Shown piece by piece: positions 34,191 through 43,222 of a DNA stretch of 64,000 nucleotides (position 1 is the stretch's first letter; each line of letters opens with the position of its first letter). The notes under the pieces were generated by a model that had not been told where the DNA came from, did no database searches, and was given only the letters and a program-made list of their open reading frames with translations. The position numbers and the translations under genes were made by a program. This DNA is from Lysobacterales bacterium (GTDB taxonomy: Bacteria > Pseudomonadota > Gammaproteobacteria > Xanthomonadales > Xanthomonadaceae): NCBI GenBank assembly GCA_016718605.1, contig JADKCY010000012.1:1-64000 (forward strand), read 5' to 3'.

Positions 34191-35547
34191 CCGTTGCGCT
34201 CTTTTCGCACATCCCGTTTCCAATCTATGTGGTGGATGCCTAGAATTGTTGACACCAGCTAGGTTTTGTTGCTGGATCTGATTGGGTGGGCGTACGGTGA
34301 CGCGTAGAATCGACGCTAGGCCGGTAAATTTGGCGCTACAGCGGTTTCTTGTGTTCTTAGGTGGGAGTACTAGTCAAGGTATGCGAATGCCAGTCAGCGG
34401 GCAACGTCGTGGGTTTTTCTCTTGTGCTTGGGACTGTGAACCCGGCAACTTGATGTGATTTACAGCGCACTTACTCATCAATCACAGATTCTTGTTTTGC
34501 TTGAGCTAATCGTGATTACGTATTAAAATCTCATTCACCAGAACAATTATGTGATTTGTTTCAGTTGAGCTTATTCATCTTTTTTATTGTTCGTGTTAAT
34601 TGTTTTCTGATTTATTTTCTGTTTGTGTTTTTTCTATTGCAGCCGCACTCCGCATAAGCGCGTGTCGGCGCGCGTCCCCACATATAAGGAACTGGATGGC
34701 TTTTTTATTTGTTTCAGCGCTAGAAAAAATTTAGGAGCGAGTTGGGTTTTTCATTTTATTGGGCGGCCCCTCCGTCCCCGGCCTAATCATGGTTAATTCA
34801 CAAAACCCAATCATTAAGGTAAACATCATCTTAACCATTAACTCGGGATTAATTTGGGATTAGGGTTAATTTCATTTTAATGGTTAATCCACAAGAAAGG
34901 TTAACGAGAAGTTGATTTAACCTCTCATTAACCTAACCATGCGCTTACTTCACGAACACAAACATAGTTAACCAACCGTTAACGCGGTCGGAGTCGGCAT
35001 GATCCTTGCCTGGGGCATCTGTTATTACTTCATTAGTCGTTCTCCAGTTGTTGCGTTTTTGACACACCTACTTGGCCTGCGTCTTGCCGCGCACCGATCG
35101 ACGCCATAACCTTAGCACGCGCCACCAGAGCCGTAATGGTTAAAATTAGTAGTTTGTTATTCTCATACGCTCGTTTGGCACGGTATTTGCTTTGTTAAGC
35201 AAAAAGTAACTGTGTTAAAAAAGTGGTCGAATTGGTCTGGCCATATGTCCGAAAATTAACCATCGGCGTCCTCCGCGCTGGTCTCGTCATGTGTCTATAC
35301 TGCTCCCGTACCTGTTAACAGACCGTTACCGGCCGAAAATATATTTGCGCGGCGCGGCGGCTGTCACAATTGCCACCCAGGCGGCTGGCATGCGCGCACA
35401 CGCGCACACGCGCACACGTGTGTTCGTTAGTTGGCGCGCGTTCCACGGCATTGACAAAAAAATAACCCTGAACATGGGCCGCGCTTTTATTTTCCGGCCG
35501 GACGTGGTTTTATAGCTCATCGAAACAAGCCAAACGGAGCTGAGACA
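34191..35547. other. long AT-rich non-coding region dense in TTAACC/GGTTAA
   Basis: I see no supported gene in about 1.35 kb. A near-copy of the dyad motif is at 34462. From about 34789 to 34990 the hexamer TTAACC or GGTTAA, often as TAATGGTTAA, recurs every 10-30 bases in AT-rich sequence. Further copies lie at 35135 and 35258. A (GCGCACAC)3-like run at 35393-35420 could form Z-DNA. TTGACA at 35450 may be part of a promoter for the following genes. Origin or regulatory function is possible. Confidence 0.45.
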
Positions 35548-35736
35548 ATGGCACGCGGTTTTCTCATTCATGGGCGTATCCCCCAGTCGGCACACGCTGC
35601 AGATCGCACGGTTGAACACGCTCGCGCCGCTCTTTTGACGCGCAAGCAGACCGCTAACGATATCGGTGCGCTTGCTTTCATCGGATGGGTGCTTGCGGCA
35701 ATCAGCATCGGCGCAACGATCGCCACGTTGTTCTAA
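35548..35736 (+). CDS. small membrane protein
   Basis: The 62-residue protein has a soluble start MARGFLIHGRIPQSAHAADR and a C-terminal membrane segment IGALAFIGWVLAAISIGATI. The ribosome site is ggagctgag. It begins the series of small early-type genes. Function unknown. Confidence 0.6.
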   Translation: MARGFLIHGRIPQSAHAADRTVEHARAALLTRKQTANDIGALAFIGWVLAAISIGATIATLF

Positions 35737-35748
35737 GGAGCTTCCACC

Positions 35749-35865
35749 ATGACAAAAGAAGAGAAAATTGCACGGCAGACCGCGCGGACAAACAAAGCCA
35801 CGCGACGCGCATACGAGACCGGCACCGATACATCGCGCAAACCGCAGCTACCTCGCGGCAAGTGA
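35749..35865 (+). CDS. small basic protein (38 aa)
   Basis: A short frame MTKEEKIARQTARTNKATRR ends QLPRGK, with ggag seven bases before the ATG and 12 bases after the preceding stop. It is strongly basic and may bind nucleic acid. No family recognised. Confidence 0.55.
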   Translation: MTKEEKIARQTARTNKATRRAYETGTDTSRKPQLPRGK

Positions 35866-35910
35866 GCTGACATCATCCTGAATTGTTGAGTCCTGAAAGG
35901 AAAAAAGGCT

Positions 35911-36702
35911 ATGACTGACTTTGTGAACCTTGGCGATGCAGTGAACCAATTCCCGACGTTGACGCAATCTGCGCCGCACGTGTCGCGGTCCGGCCGCTAT
36001 CACGTCATATCGACGGCTGGCGTACTGCAGTCGTTGGAAGCCGAAGGCTTTGCGATTTCGGCTGTTACCGAGATGCGGACACGCAAGGCTGATCGCGTCG
36101 GATTCCAGAAACATCTGGTGCGCTTGCGCCGCTTCGATGCGCCGACAACTGGCGAGGGCGCTCCAGAAGTGTGCCTACTGAATTCGCACGATGGTTCGGC
36201 TGGATGGGTTTTGTTCGCCGGCTTCATTCGCTTTGCATGTGAGAATGGCCTCATTTTCGGTGATGCTTTCTTGTCACAGAGAGTGAGGCATTCTGGTGAC
36301 ATCGTGGGAAAGGTCATCGATGCGACCTACCGCGTCGTCAACGACTTCGACACGGTCGCCGCCAGCGTCGATACGATGCGTTCAACGCTGCTGACGGCTG
36401 ATGATCGCGAGGAATTCGCGACGCGAGCGCACGCGATCCGCTATCCCGATCCCGATAAGGCGCCCGTGTCGCCATCCGCGCTGCTGGTACCGCGTCGCGT
36501 TTCGGATGTTGGTGCGGACCTCTGGAGCACGTACAACGTCGTCCAGGAAAACATGCTTCGGGGTGGCGCAAGTCAGATCGGCATCGGCACCAATGGACGC
36601 GCACGTCGGCGCACTATGCGCCGCATCACCGGCATTGACGCCAACGTCTCGACAAACCGCGAATTGCATGCGCTGGCAAGCTCGTACATTCGCGCCGCGT
36701 AA
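35911..36702 (+). CDS. DUF932-family phage/plasmid protein
   Basis: The 263-residue protein shows the DUF932 pattern: a start region with SRSGRYHVISTAGVLQSLEA, GFAISAVTEMRTRKADRVGF (repeating the motif F-x-x-x-R after an aromatic), VCLLNSHDGSAGWVLFAGFI, ACENGLIFGDAF and the later helical part. Family members are common on phages and plasmids; I know no proven biochemical function. It has a clear ribosome site (aaagga) and is followed by related small genes. Confidence 0.8.
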   Translation: MTDFVNLGDAVNQFPTLTQSAPHVSRSGRYHVISTAGVLQSLEAEGFAISAVTEMRTRKADRVGFQKHLVRLRRFDAPTTGEGAPEVCLLNSHDGSAGWVLFAGFIRFACENGLIFGDAFLSQRVRHSGDIVGKVIDATYRVVNDFDTVAASVDTMRSTLLTADDREEFATRAHAIRYPDPDKAPVSPSALLVPRRVSDVGADLWSTYNVVQENMLRGGASQIGIGTNGRARRRTMRRITGIDANVSTNRELHALASSYIRAA

Positions 36703-36768
36703 GTCGATCAGTGGCGCGGAATAAACTCCGCGCCATTCCATACGCTGGGGAATTAAAAGGAGACGCGA

Positions 36769-37578
36769 ATGCACATATCGGCATCACTTTGGAGTTCGGA
36801 TAATCCGAAGGCGGAAAAGGCGCAAAAGTTCGGCGCGCTGAATGCGATTATGTATCTAGCACCGGCCGAAGTCGCGGGCGCCGGCAATCTTTGCCCGAAC
36901 GCCTCGGAAGGGTGCAAGGCCGCATGTTTGGCAATGTATTCTGGGCAAGCGGCGATGGTTCGCAATTCGGACGATCCGGCCGCGCTAGGCAACGTGCGCA
37001 CGGCGCGCATCGCTAAGTCGCGTGCGTTCATGCGGAATCGTGTGGCGTTCATGCGTGCGGCTGCGCTGCAATTGGCTCTGCAGTATCGGCGCGCACGCAA
37101 AGCAGGCTTAGAACTGATCGCGCGGCCGAACGGAGGCACTGACATTGCCTTCGAGGCCGTCAGCGTTGACGTTGACGCCAAGCTTGCGGCGCGGTTGTCG
37201 CGCATCATCGGTAAGGACATCGCCGCGCGGCGTTATCCGTCACTTTTTGAATTGTTTCCGTTTGTCAGGTTCAACGACTACACGAAAACACCGAAGCGCA
37301 TGCGGCGATTTTTGGCGGGAGGGATGCCGAGCAATTATCATCTGACATTCAGCCGTGCCGAAGATAATGCTTCGGCGGTGCATGACGTAATTGCGGCCGG
37401 CGGCAATGTCGCAGTCGTGTTCGATCGCCTGCCGGATACGTGGGGAGGCGCGCGCGTTATCGATGGCGACACGCATGACTTGCGCTGCACTGATCCGCGC
37501 GGCGTTGTTGTCGGATTGACGCCAAAAGGACGGAAGGCAAAGCGAGACAAAAGCGGATTTATTATCCGCACGCTATGA
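36769..37578 (+). CDS. GP88/DUF7227-like phage protein
   Basis: The 269-residue protein contains the Cys-rich signature LCPNASEGCKAACLAMYSGQ, followed by ARIAKSRAFMRNRVAFMRAA. These are the key parts of a family known from mycobacteriophage L5 gp88 and relatives. Later parts are PFVRFNDYTKTPKRMRRFL and NYHLTFSRAEDN. The three Cys suggest a metal or cluster site. Some relatives have been compared to radical or TIM-barrel folds, but function is unknown. It follows the DUF932 gene with aaaaggag before the ATG. Confidence 0.7.
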   Translation: MHISASLWSSDNPKAEKAQKFGALNAIMYLAPAEVAGAGNLCPNASEGCKAACLAMYSGQAAMVRNSDDPAALGNVRTARIAKSRAFMRNRVAFMRAAALQLALQYRRARKAGLELIARPNGGTDIAFEAVSVDVDAKLAARLSRIIGKDIAARRYPSLFELFPFVRFNDYTKTPKRMRRFLAGGMPSNYHLTFSRAEDNASAVHDVIAAGGNVAVVFDRLPDTWGGARVIDGDTHDLRCTDPRGVVVGLTPKGRKAKRDKSGFIIRTL

Positions 37579-37615
37579 CTGCCCACGTTTGATATTGGAA
37601 AAAGGAGAAAAAATC

Positions 37616-37900
37616 ATGCGCATGACTCATTCTGAGGCCGTTTCGCTCGTCCATAAGCTGCTCAAAGGAACGCACATTTTCTCCGTCACGAACGTGACGA
37701 AGAGCGGCGAGCGGCGTAACTTCGTCGTCAATCCGAAGGCGTACCGCGCACAAATCAAAGGCACCGGCAAGCCGGCCGATCCGATGGCGCATCCGCTCAA
37801 TATCAAGGTGCCGGACATGCGTGCGGGATCGTGGCGAACTATCAATCTGGCGACGCTCGAAAGTGTCGCGGCGAACGGCCAGATCATTGAAGTGATCTGA
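37616..37900 (+). CDS. hypothetical protein
   Basis: The ATG at 37616 follows aaaggag. The 94-residue protein (MRMTHSEAVSLVHKLLKGTH) has a central SVTNVTKSGERRNFVVNPK segment and looks like a small basic alpha/beta protein. Family members of this look are seen in other phages next to DUF932-type genes, but none has a function known to me. Confidence 0.55.
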   Translation: MRMTHSEAVSLVHKLLKGTHIFSVTNVTKSGERRNFVVNPKAYRAQIKGTGKPADPMAHPLNIKVPDMRAGSWRTINLATLESVAANGQIIEVI

Positions 37901-38014
37901 CGCCAGCGCCGAACGACGTTAGGCCGGGAATTTATTTTCCCGGTTTAACTGTCCGTTAATAGGTGCGCGCGCAATATCGACGTGTCGATAGTTCAACAGT
38001 TTGGAGTAAGTAGA

Positions 38015-38353
38015 ATGTCTGATCTGATCACCCGCGCGGAGTATGTGGCGACTTTGCCGCCGTTTTCGTCAGCGGAGAATAGCGCAAGCCACCTGCACCA
38101 CCGCCGCTATATGGCGCAATTCGTGACTCAGGAAATTATTGAGTATGTCGGCTGGGCCATCGGTGTCGATACGATCCAGGCAAGCACGGATCAGCACCTG
38201 AATGACATTCCGCTTTGGCGCTGGGACGTTATTTCACCGCGTGTTAACAGCATGGCCGCCGCAATGCGCCGCAAGGCTGGTGAATGCGCGTCGCTTTCTT
38301 TTGGCGTCTGCATCGCCAAAGAGGCCGCGCGGCAGATCAAAACGACGCTCTAA
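38015..38353 (+). CDS. hypothetical protein
   Basis: Start at ATG 38015 after ggagtaag. The 112-residue protein begins MSDLITRAEYVATLPPFSSA and is mostly helical, with His-rich LHHRRYMAQ. No family recognised. It is part of the small-gene series between DUF932 and the non-coding region at 39.4 kb. Confidence 0.5.
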   Translation: MSDLITRAEYVATLPPFSSAENSASHLHHRRYMAQFVTQEIIEYVGWAIGVDTIQASTDQHLNDIPLWRWDVISPRVNSMAAAMRRKAGECASLSFGVCIAKEAARQIKTTL

Positions 38354-38378
38354 CTTTCGCACCGAAGGGAATAAAACC

Positions 38379-38609
38379 ATGTCAGCTAAACGTGTCGAAT
38401 ACCGTGTGCGCGTCATTTACAAGGGCGCTGACGGTTTCAAAGTCACTGCCGCGTCACCAGAGCAGGCAATCGAGTTCGTGCGTTCTGGCGATCCGAACGA
38501 CGCCAGCGTCCCGGGTGAACGTCAATATGATCAGTATATCGACGTTATCGGGTACGTCGTCACCGATGCCGATGGTGTCGTGTTGCACACCGAGGGCGTG
38601 CAAGAATAG
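38379..38609 (+). CDS. hypothetical protein
   Basis: The 76-residue protein opens MSAKRVEYRVRVIYKGADGF and ends GVVLHTEGVQE. The alternating pattern suggests a small beta-sheet domain. Ribosome site gaaggg. No family recognised. Confidence 0.5.
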   Translation: MSAKRVEYRVRVIYKGADGFKVTAASPEQAIEFVRSGDPNDASVPGERQYDQYIDVIGYVVTDADGVVLHTEGVQE

Positions 38610-38618
38610 AGCGGGGAT

Positions 38619-38936
38619 ATGCCGGACAATCTCGAATGGATATTTGCCTCCGCCGCGATCGGGCTTTGTATCGGCCTATCACTGCAGCCGAAGCATGTGC
38701 CGAACGAAGTGATCAAAGAAATCCCGACTGTTGTCCGGGAATTCGTGCGCGAACCATGTGAAGCTGATTTAGCCCGGCTGTATGCCGGCAGCGGCCCGCA
38801 AACGGCACAAGGGGCGGCAGATCGATTGAAGGCCGACGCATACGTGGGAACATACTGGGGGCGATCCCCGGTCAACGTCGGGCGAAAGGACGCGTTAGAC
38901 GTTCTTTTGCGGGGTACAAACAACGGGAGAAAATAG
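38619..38936 (+). CDS. hypothetical protein with N-terminal membrane segment
   Basis: The 105-residue protein has a hydrophobic stretch IFASAAIGLCIGLSLQ near its start, followed by a charged helical region (EVIKEIPTVVREFVREPCEA) and a C-terminus with WGRSPVNVGRKDAL. It is probably a membrane-anchored protein. No family recognised. Confidence 0.5.
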   Translation: MPDNLEWIFASAAIGLCIGLSLQPKHVPNEVIKEIPTVVREFVREPCEADLARLYAGSGPQTAQGAADRLKADAYVGTYWGRSPVNVGRKDALDVLLRGTNNGRK

Positions 38937-38987
38937 GGCGCCCCTCTTGGTTAACGGCTGATTAATGTGTTAAAATAGTAACAGTGG

Positions 38988-39046
38988 CTTGGCACAAGTT
39001 TTTCCGGACAGCGCACCGCCTACTTGGCACAAGTTTTTCCGGACAG
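38988..39046 (+). repeat. 24-bp direct repeat, 35-bp spacing, upstream of 39062 gene
   Basis: Two exact copies of a 24-mer starting CTTGGCACAAG and ending TTCCGGACAG lie at 38988-39011 and 39023-39046. Between them, overlapping the first copy, is a near-copy of the dyad motif (ACAGCGCAC). The ribosome site of the next gene follows directly. Likely an operator pair or a local duplication. Confidence 0.6.
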
Positions 39047-39061
39047 AAAAGGGTGAAAACT

Positions 39062-39379
39062 ATGAAGAACGCTTTTCCTATGCGACTCGAACACATCGGC
39101 AGATGCTGCGACGTGCGGCGCGGCGATAAAGTCGGCTTGTCAATTCGCGGCCGGCAGGTCTACCGTGTGTTGAAAGGGGATCGACCGATGACGTATATTT
39201 TTTGCGTCGGCCGGCATGTGATCGACATTCGCGACGCGGCGCACCTGCACTCGCCCGCCATGCTCGAACACCTTGGCCGCTACACTGGCGACATTGCGCG
39301 CGTCGTGTACGTGGCAATTCTGACGGCTTCGGCGCCGCATCTGCGCTTCCGCAAAGCGCCAGCCGATCAGAGCTTTTGA
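39062..39379 (+). CDS. hypothetical protein
   Basis: The 105-residue protein opens MKNAFPMRLEHIGRCCDVRR and contains a basic, His-containing middle (GRHVIDIRDAAHLHSPAM). No family recognised. Its leader holds a 24-bp direct repeat, so its expression may be controlled separately. Confidence 0.5.
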   Translation: MKNAFPMRLEHIGRCCDVRRGDKVGLSIRGRQVYRVLKGDRPMTYIFCVGRHVIDIRDAAHLHSPAMLEHLGRYTGDIARVVYVAILTASAPHLRFRKAPADQSF

Positions 39380-40239
39380 CGCGGCGTTGAACTGTGACGA
39401 TTATCCCCCCCTGCAGCACTACACGCTAAACGTGCGCCCACCTCCCCTGTGTGGCGCGCGTCGTCATGTCCGCAATTACTCAATCTAGGACGTTAACACT
39501 CTCATGTGCATCACAGCGCACTGTCCACACGCTATGCGTGCACCTATGCCGGGCATGGTATGGACAGCGCACTGAGCACGCACGTGCTATGGTGTAGTGT
39601 GACACCATAGGCACACAGTATGGAGTGTGTGCAACACATGCCTATGGTGCATAGTGTGCTATGTATGCACAGCACAGTGTGTGACATGTGCAACAGTGTT
39701 TTGAGCTGTTCATTCAATTTGTTCCATTCCTGAACGCATTTTAACTATTCGTTCACTATGTTCTGAAAATGTCATGGGAATTGTGCTGTCAATAGCATTT
39801 TTGCTATTGACATGGGATATTTGTGGAATTGCTTACCAATACCTTAATCATTGTACCATTCTGAGACATCAGTGCGCTGTCAACAGATTAGTAACCTTAA
39901 TGGTTAACGATGGTACCTTCGGATACCCTCCGGGTACGGGGTATTCCAGGGGGTCATCACCTGTTAGTGACCCTTAAATTTATACGTGTTGTATGGGGGC
40001 AGATTGACAGCGCACTTCAAATCTGACAGGCTGCGCAAATGTAGGCGCTAACATACTAGCCACACGCCGGCAAAAACGCCATTTAGAGCTAAAATATGAG
40101 CTACAGCGCACTGTCCCCTCCCCACCATTAACCAAGGAACCATTCTCCCAACCTCTCCCCTGTAGAATATGTCATGGTACCTCCAGCACCACCGGGTGCC
40201 ACCAAAACAGCGTCATCGTGGCGCAGGAGTAAAAAATAA
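39380..40239. other. non-coding region with five dyad motifs and ATGG hairpins
   Basis: No supported gene. Copies of the dyad ACAGCGCACTGT or close variants lie at 39513, 39564, 39870, 40007 and 40103. Hairpins made of CTATGGTGT (39587-39595) and ACACCATAG (39602-39610), plus nearby CCTATGGTG and GCATAGTGTG pieces, fill 39540-39690. TAATGGTTAA recurs at 39898. It looks like a regulatory hub or origin-linked region. Confidence 0.5.
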
Positions 40240-40476
40240 ATGCCCAAGATCCCCAAATCAGTAAGCTCGGACTTCGTCATCCTCGACGTGAAGCGCGGCA
40301 GACATGCGCTGTCGAAGTGCATGCCCGCAGGATCGGCCGGTCTTGCAGCGCAAGACCGCATCCCTGTCGTCATCTACGGCTTCATTTCGCACCAGTGGGG
40401 CTGCGACGACGGCATCAGCATCGAGTTCGGTGTGGACGTTGAACGCGTCGTGCTGACGGATCCGAAGCCGGCGTAG
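40240..40476 (+). CDS. hypothetical protein
   Basis: The 78-residue protein (MPKIPKSVSSDFVILDVKRG) has an aggag ribosome site and reads as a small beta-rich domain with two Cys. No family recognised. Confidence 0.55.
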   Translation: MPKIPKSVSSDFVILDVKRGRHALSKCMPAGSAGLAAQDRIPVVIYGFISHQWGCDDGISIEFGVDVERVVLTDPKPA

Positions 40477-40519
40477 AAAGGCGTAAGAACATGTCGATAA
40501 ACCGTTAGATTTCGTACAT

Positions 40520-40774
40520 ATGGGGACGGACATGTCGATGGAGCGTACAGATGGGCGCAGACGCAAGGTGCATACGTGGACAGCGCGCTGTCATACGTGT
40601 GGGAGGTTCTGCGCTCTGGTGAACGGATCCGCGTGGAAGCTGCAATACTCTGGGTATCCGCCGGAACCGGCGGAGGAGCTATACCGGTGCAAATCTTGCA
40701 CGGATACGCACGGCGGGTTCACACCGCAGCACGGTATTGTAGACAAGTATTCGTGCGGTATTTTCGGGAAATAA
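40520..40774 (+). CDS. small zinc-ribbon-like protein
   Basis: The 84-residue protein has two Cys pairs, ARCHTCGRFC and LYRCKSCTD, spaced like a zinc ribbon. The start may be at 40520 or at the ATG of MSMERT at 40532. Its coding region contains the perfect palindrome ACAGCGCGCTGT (40580-40591), the fully symmetric form of the dispersed dyad. Confidence 0.5.
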   Translation: MGTDMSMERTDGRRRKVHTWTARCHTCGRFCALVNGSAWKLQYSGYPPEPAEELYRCKSCTDTHGGFTPQHGIVDKYSCGIFGK

Positions 40775-40795
40775 GACAGAAAACGGAGGATTGGC

Positions 40796-40960
40796 ATGTT
40801 CACAGTGTGGTACTATCGCAGCAGTCTGACGGGAAAATACGCATTGATGCCGGCGTTCGGGGACGAGACTAAGGAGTGGAACGACGCGACTGATGTACTC
40901 CAGCTATGCAACGAAGCTACGCTGTTGGTCGGATTGACATACGCTGATTTCGAGAGCTGA
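40796..40960 (+). CDS. small hypothetical protein (54 aa)
   Basis: A short frame MFTVWYYRSSLTGKYALMPA with a strong ggagg site. It ends in TLLVGLTYADFES. No family recognised; the ribosome site and codon pattern support it as real. Confidence 0.55.
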   Translation: MFTVWYYRSSLTGKYALMPAFGDETKEWNDATDVLQLCNEATLLVGLTYADFES

Positions 40961-41022
40961 GTGCCAGCTATAGTGTAATTAACGTCAGCGCTGTAGATAG
41001 AGCTAAAGAGGAGTGCAAGTCA

Positions 41023-41166
41023 GTGGAAATCAAATGTATGTGGTTGTTTGGCGATGTATTGGTGGATGTCACTCTGACCGCCAGCGAAGAAGTGTCGCAC
41101 ACCGAAGCCGCGCGCATAACGGAGAAGATATTTCTGACTACGCCGGACATTATCCGTCTGGATTAA
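41023..41166 (+). CDS. small hypothetical protein (47 aa)
   Basis: A GTG start follows aggag by nine bases. The frame reads MEIKCMWLFGDVLVDVTLTA and ends DIIRLD. Probably a small alpha/beta protein. It is the last gene before the portal. Confidence 0.5.
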   Translation: MEIKCMWLFGDVLVDVTLTASEEVSHTEAARITEKIFLTTPDIIRLD

Positions 41167-41240
41167 TGTCAATCTAGTTGACGGTCAGTTGATTTTGTGT
41201 AATACGAATCAGTGATACACAAATAAAGGGCCTCAACCGC

Positions 41241-42923
41241 ATGGCGTTCCCCCGTACTCGTGCAGCTTCGTCGATCAGGCGAGAAAATCTGTTTCCGACG
41301 ATGTGGCCGATCCCCGGATGGGCGCACCCGGAGTTCGTCTATGCCTACGACGACTGGAAGCAGACCCGTCATGCGATTGCGGGTGAGAAAGAAGTCAAGG
41401 CCGAATCCGTCGTCTATCTTCCGGCGATGGAGAGTATGGATGACGGCGAGTACCTTGCGTACCTGGACCGCGCGACCTACTACAACTTCTCAGGACAGAC
41501 GCTACAGGCGCTGAACGGCACGATTTTCCGGCGTAATCCGGTGATCAGCGGCCTGCCTGAGCGCATGGTTACCGACCTAGAGAACATCTCGATCAACAAC
41601 GAGTCGTTCGTCGGATATTCAAGCGCCGCTGCTACTGAGCTTCTGGCGCTGGGCCGCGTCGGCGTTCTGCTCGACCTGTCTGCAACGCCGTCAGTCACGC
41701 CGAAGCCGTATTTCGTGACTTATACGGCAGAACACATCGTCGATTGGGACCATGACCGCGATCCGAACACCGGGCGGGCTCGGTTGACGCGCGTCGCTCT
41801 CCGTGAAGTGAAGCTTACAGCTGGAACCTACTCTGGCGAGCGGAAGTACGTCGCAAAGTACCGTGTTCTTGAGCTTATCAACGGCGTATACACACAGTCT
41901 TTGTACGAAGCGGACAACGCGGACGCCGACATCACTGATGCCTACCTCATTAGCCGGCACGCACCCGAGCGGCGCGGCGTGACCCTGGATTTCATTCCGT
42001 TCATCCTGTTCACCCCGTCAATGGGGACGTACGGCGTCGAAAAGTCGGCGCTGTACGACATCGTCCGGCTGAATCTGTCCCACTACCGCAGCTATGCGCA
42101 GCTGGAGCAGGGGCGCTTCTTCACGGGCTTCCCGATCTATTACGCCGAGATTCCGCAGGGCGCCGAAGGTGGCATGGATTACGAGCTTGCGCCCTCTCGC
42201 GTGTGGGAAGTTCCGGCCGGATCGAAGCCGGGCCTGCTTGAGTTCTACGGACAGGGCTTGGCCTTCCTTGAGAAGGCGCTCGACACGAAAGAGCATCAAG
42301 CTGCAGCGCTCGGCGGCCGGATTATCGGCATCCGCACTGGAGCAACGTCCGAAAGCAACAATTCGGCGAAAATGGCGCAGCTGAATGAGCATGCTACACT
42401 GTTGATTGCGTCGCGTGCGTTGGACAAGGGCTTCACTTCGCTGTTGCGGTTGTGGGCGTGGTGGTCAGGGCTTTCCAAAGAGGAAGCCGAGAAGATTTCT
42501 GTGGAATTCAACAAGGACTTCTTGTTCTCCGACATCGGTTCGCGCGAATTCCGCGCCATCCATGCGTTGTACAAGGACGGCATCATTCCGATCGAGGTCG
42601 TCTACGAGTACCTGAAAAAGGCGCTGGTTATCCCCGATTGGATGAGCCTCGCCGAGTTGAAGAAGCAGCTCGACACGATGGACAGCTTCCCGCATCAGCC
42701 GAACGTCGAGGCAATGCACGAAGGCTTCCCGGACAAGAAGACACAGCTCGAACAGGAGAACCTGGAAGATGAGCAAGAGATGGCTGATGAAGCAGCAGAT
42801 AATGCAGACCCGACGGCGGGTCGTAAAGCGGGCAATCGAAATAACGGAGCAGCTGCTGGCAGAGCGCCGGGCGGAAAGCCAGGACGCCCCCCAGTCAAAA
42901 CCAACCAGCCCGCCAAGACGTAA
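41241..42923 (+). CDS. portal protein (DUF4055-like)
   Basis: The 560-residue protein begins MAFPRTRAASSIRRENLFPT and has features of the DUF4055 portal-like family: YLPAMESMDDGEYLAYLDRA, TYYNFSGQTLQALNGTIFR, GLPERMVTDLENI, VGVLLDLSATPS, and a C-terminal helical region with SESNNSAKMAQLNEHATLL. It forms the ring at one head vertex through which DNA passes, and connects terminase and tail. The last 60 residues are low-complexity (Ala, Gly, Pro, Lys) and overlap a second reading frame. Confidence 0.82.
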   Translation: MAFPRTRAASSIRRENLFPTMWPIPGWAHPEFVYAYDDWKQTRHAIAGEKEVKAESVVYLPAMESMDDGEYLAYLDRATYYNFSGQTLQALNGTIFRRNPVISGLPERMVTDLENISINNESFVGYSSAAATELLALGRVGVLLDLSATPSVTPKPYFVTYTAEHIVDWDHDRDPNTGRARLTRVALREVKLTAGTYSGERKYVAKYRVLELINGVYTQSLYEADNADADITDAYLISRHAPERRGVTLDFIPFILFTPSMGTYGVEKSALYDIVRLNLSHYRSYAQLEQGRFFTGFPIYYAEIPQGAEGGMDYELAPSRVWEVPAGSKPGLLEFYGQGLAFLEKALDTKEHQAAALGGRIIGIRTGATSESNNSAKMAQLNEHATLLIASRALDKGFTSLLRLWAWWSGLSKEEAEKISVEFNKDFLFSDIGSREFRAIHALYKDGIIPIEVVYEYLKKALVIPDWMSLAELKKQLDTMDSFPHQPNVEAMHEGFPDKKTQLEQENLEDEQEMADEAADNADPTAGRKAGNRNNGAAAGRAPGGKPGRPPVKTNQPAKT

Positions 42924-42969
42924 GGGAGCGGCGCATAAGACAAAAACCGAGGAGTCAGGTGCGGCATGA
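42769..42969 (+). CDS. overlapping small basic protein within the portal 3' end
   Basis: A 66-residue frame, +1 to the portal, opens MSKRWLMKQQIMQTRRRVVK with aggagaa ten bases before the ATG. Its stop overlaps the next gene's start (ATGA). It shares a motif with that gene: RAIEITEQLLAERRA here, SVIEIAEGLLADAKA there. The coupling and similarity argue for translation, though the overlap with a low-complexity portal end leaves doubt. Confidence 0.45.
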   Translation: MSKRWLMKQQIMQTRRRVVKRAIEITEQLLAERRAESQDAPQSKPTSPPRRKGAAHKTKTEESGAA

Positions 42970-43220
42970 GTACAGATTCAAACGTCACCGACATCCACGA
43001 GCACCGCTTTGAGCGGAAAGTGGAGAAAAGCGTGATCGAGATAGCAGAAGGGCTTTTGGCAGACGCAAAGGCCGGCAAGATAACGGCTCTCGCATACGCT
43101 ACGATAGGCTTTGATGGGACATCTGCTTGTGCTTATTCGCGAACGGCGAATATGCCGGCATTGTATGGTTCAATAGGCCTGCTGTTTACGCGGTACGGTA
43201 TGCACAATATCAAGGAATGA
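42966..43220 (+). CDS. hypothetical protein
   Basis: The 84-residue protein (MSTDSNVTDIHEHRFERKVE) has a helical start with VIEIAEGLLADAKAGKITAL and a hydrophobic end. The start overlaps the stop of the frame inside the portal gene, suggesting that frame is translated. No family recognised. Confidence 0.55.
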   Translation: MSTDSNVTDIHEHRFERKVEKSVIEIAEGLLADAKAGKITALAYATIGFDGTSACAYSRTANMPALYGSIGLLFTRYGMHNIKE

Positions 43221-43222
43221 TA

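Noticed and set aside
35291..35515. Plus-strand frame of 74 codons
   Set aside because: Weak start, His-Ala repeat from a GCGCACAC run, and no protein-like pattern.
38988..39011. sigma54-like TTGGCAC element
   Set aside because: The -12 GC is missing in both repeat copies.
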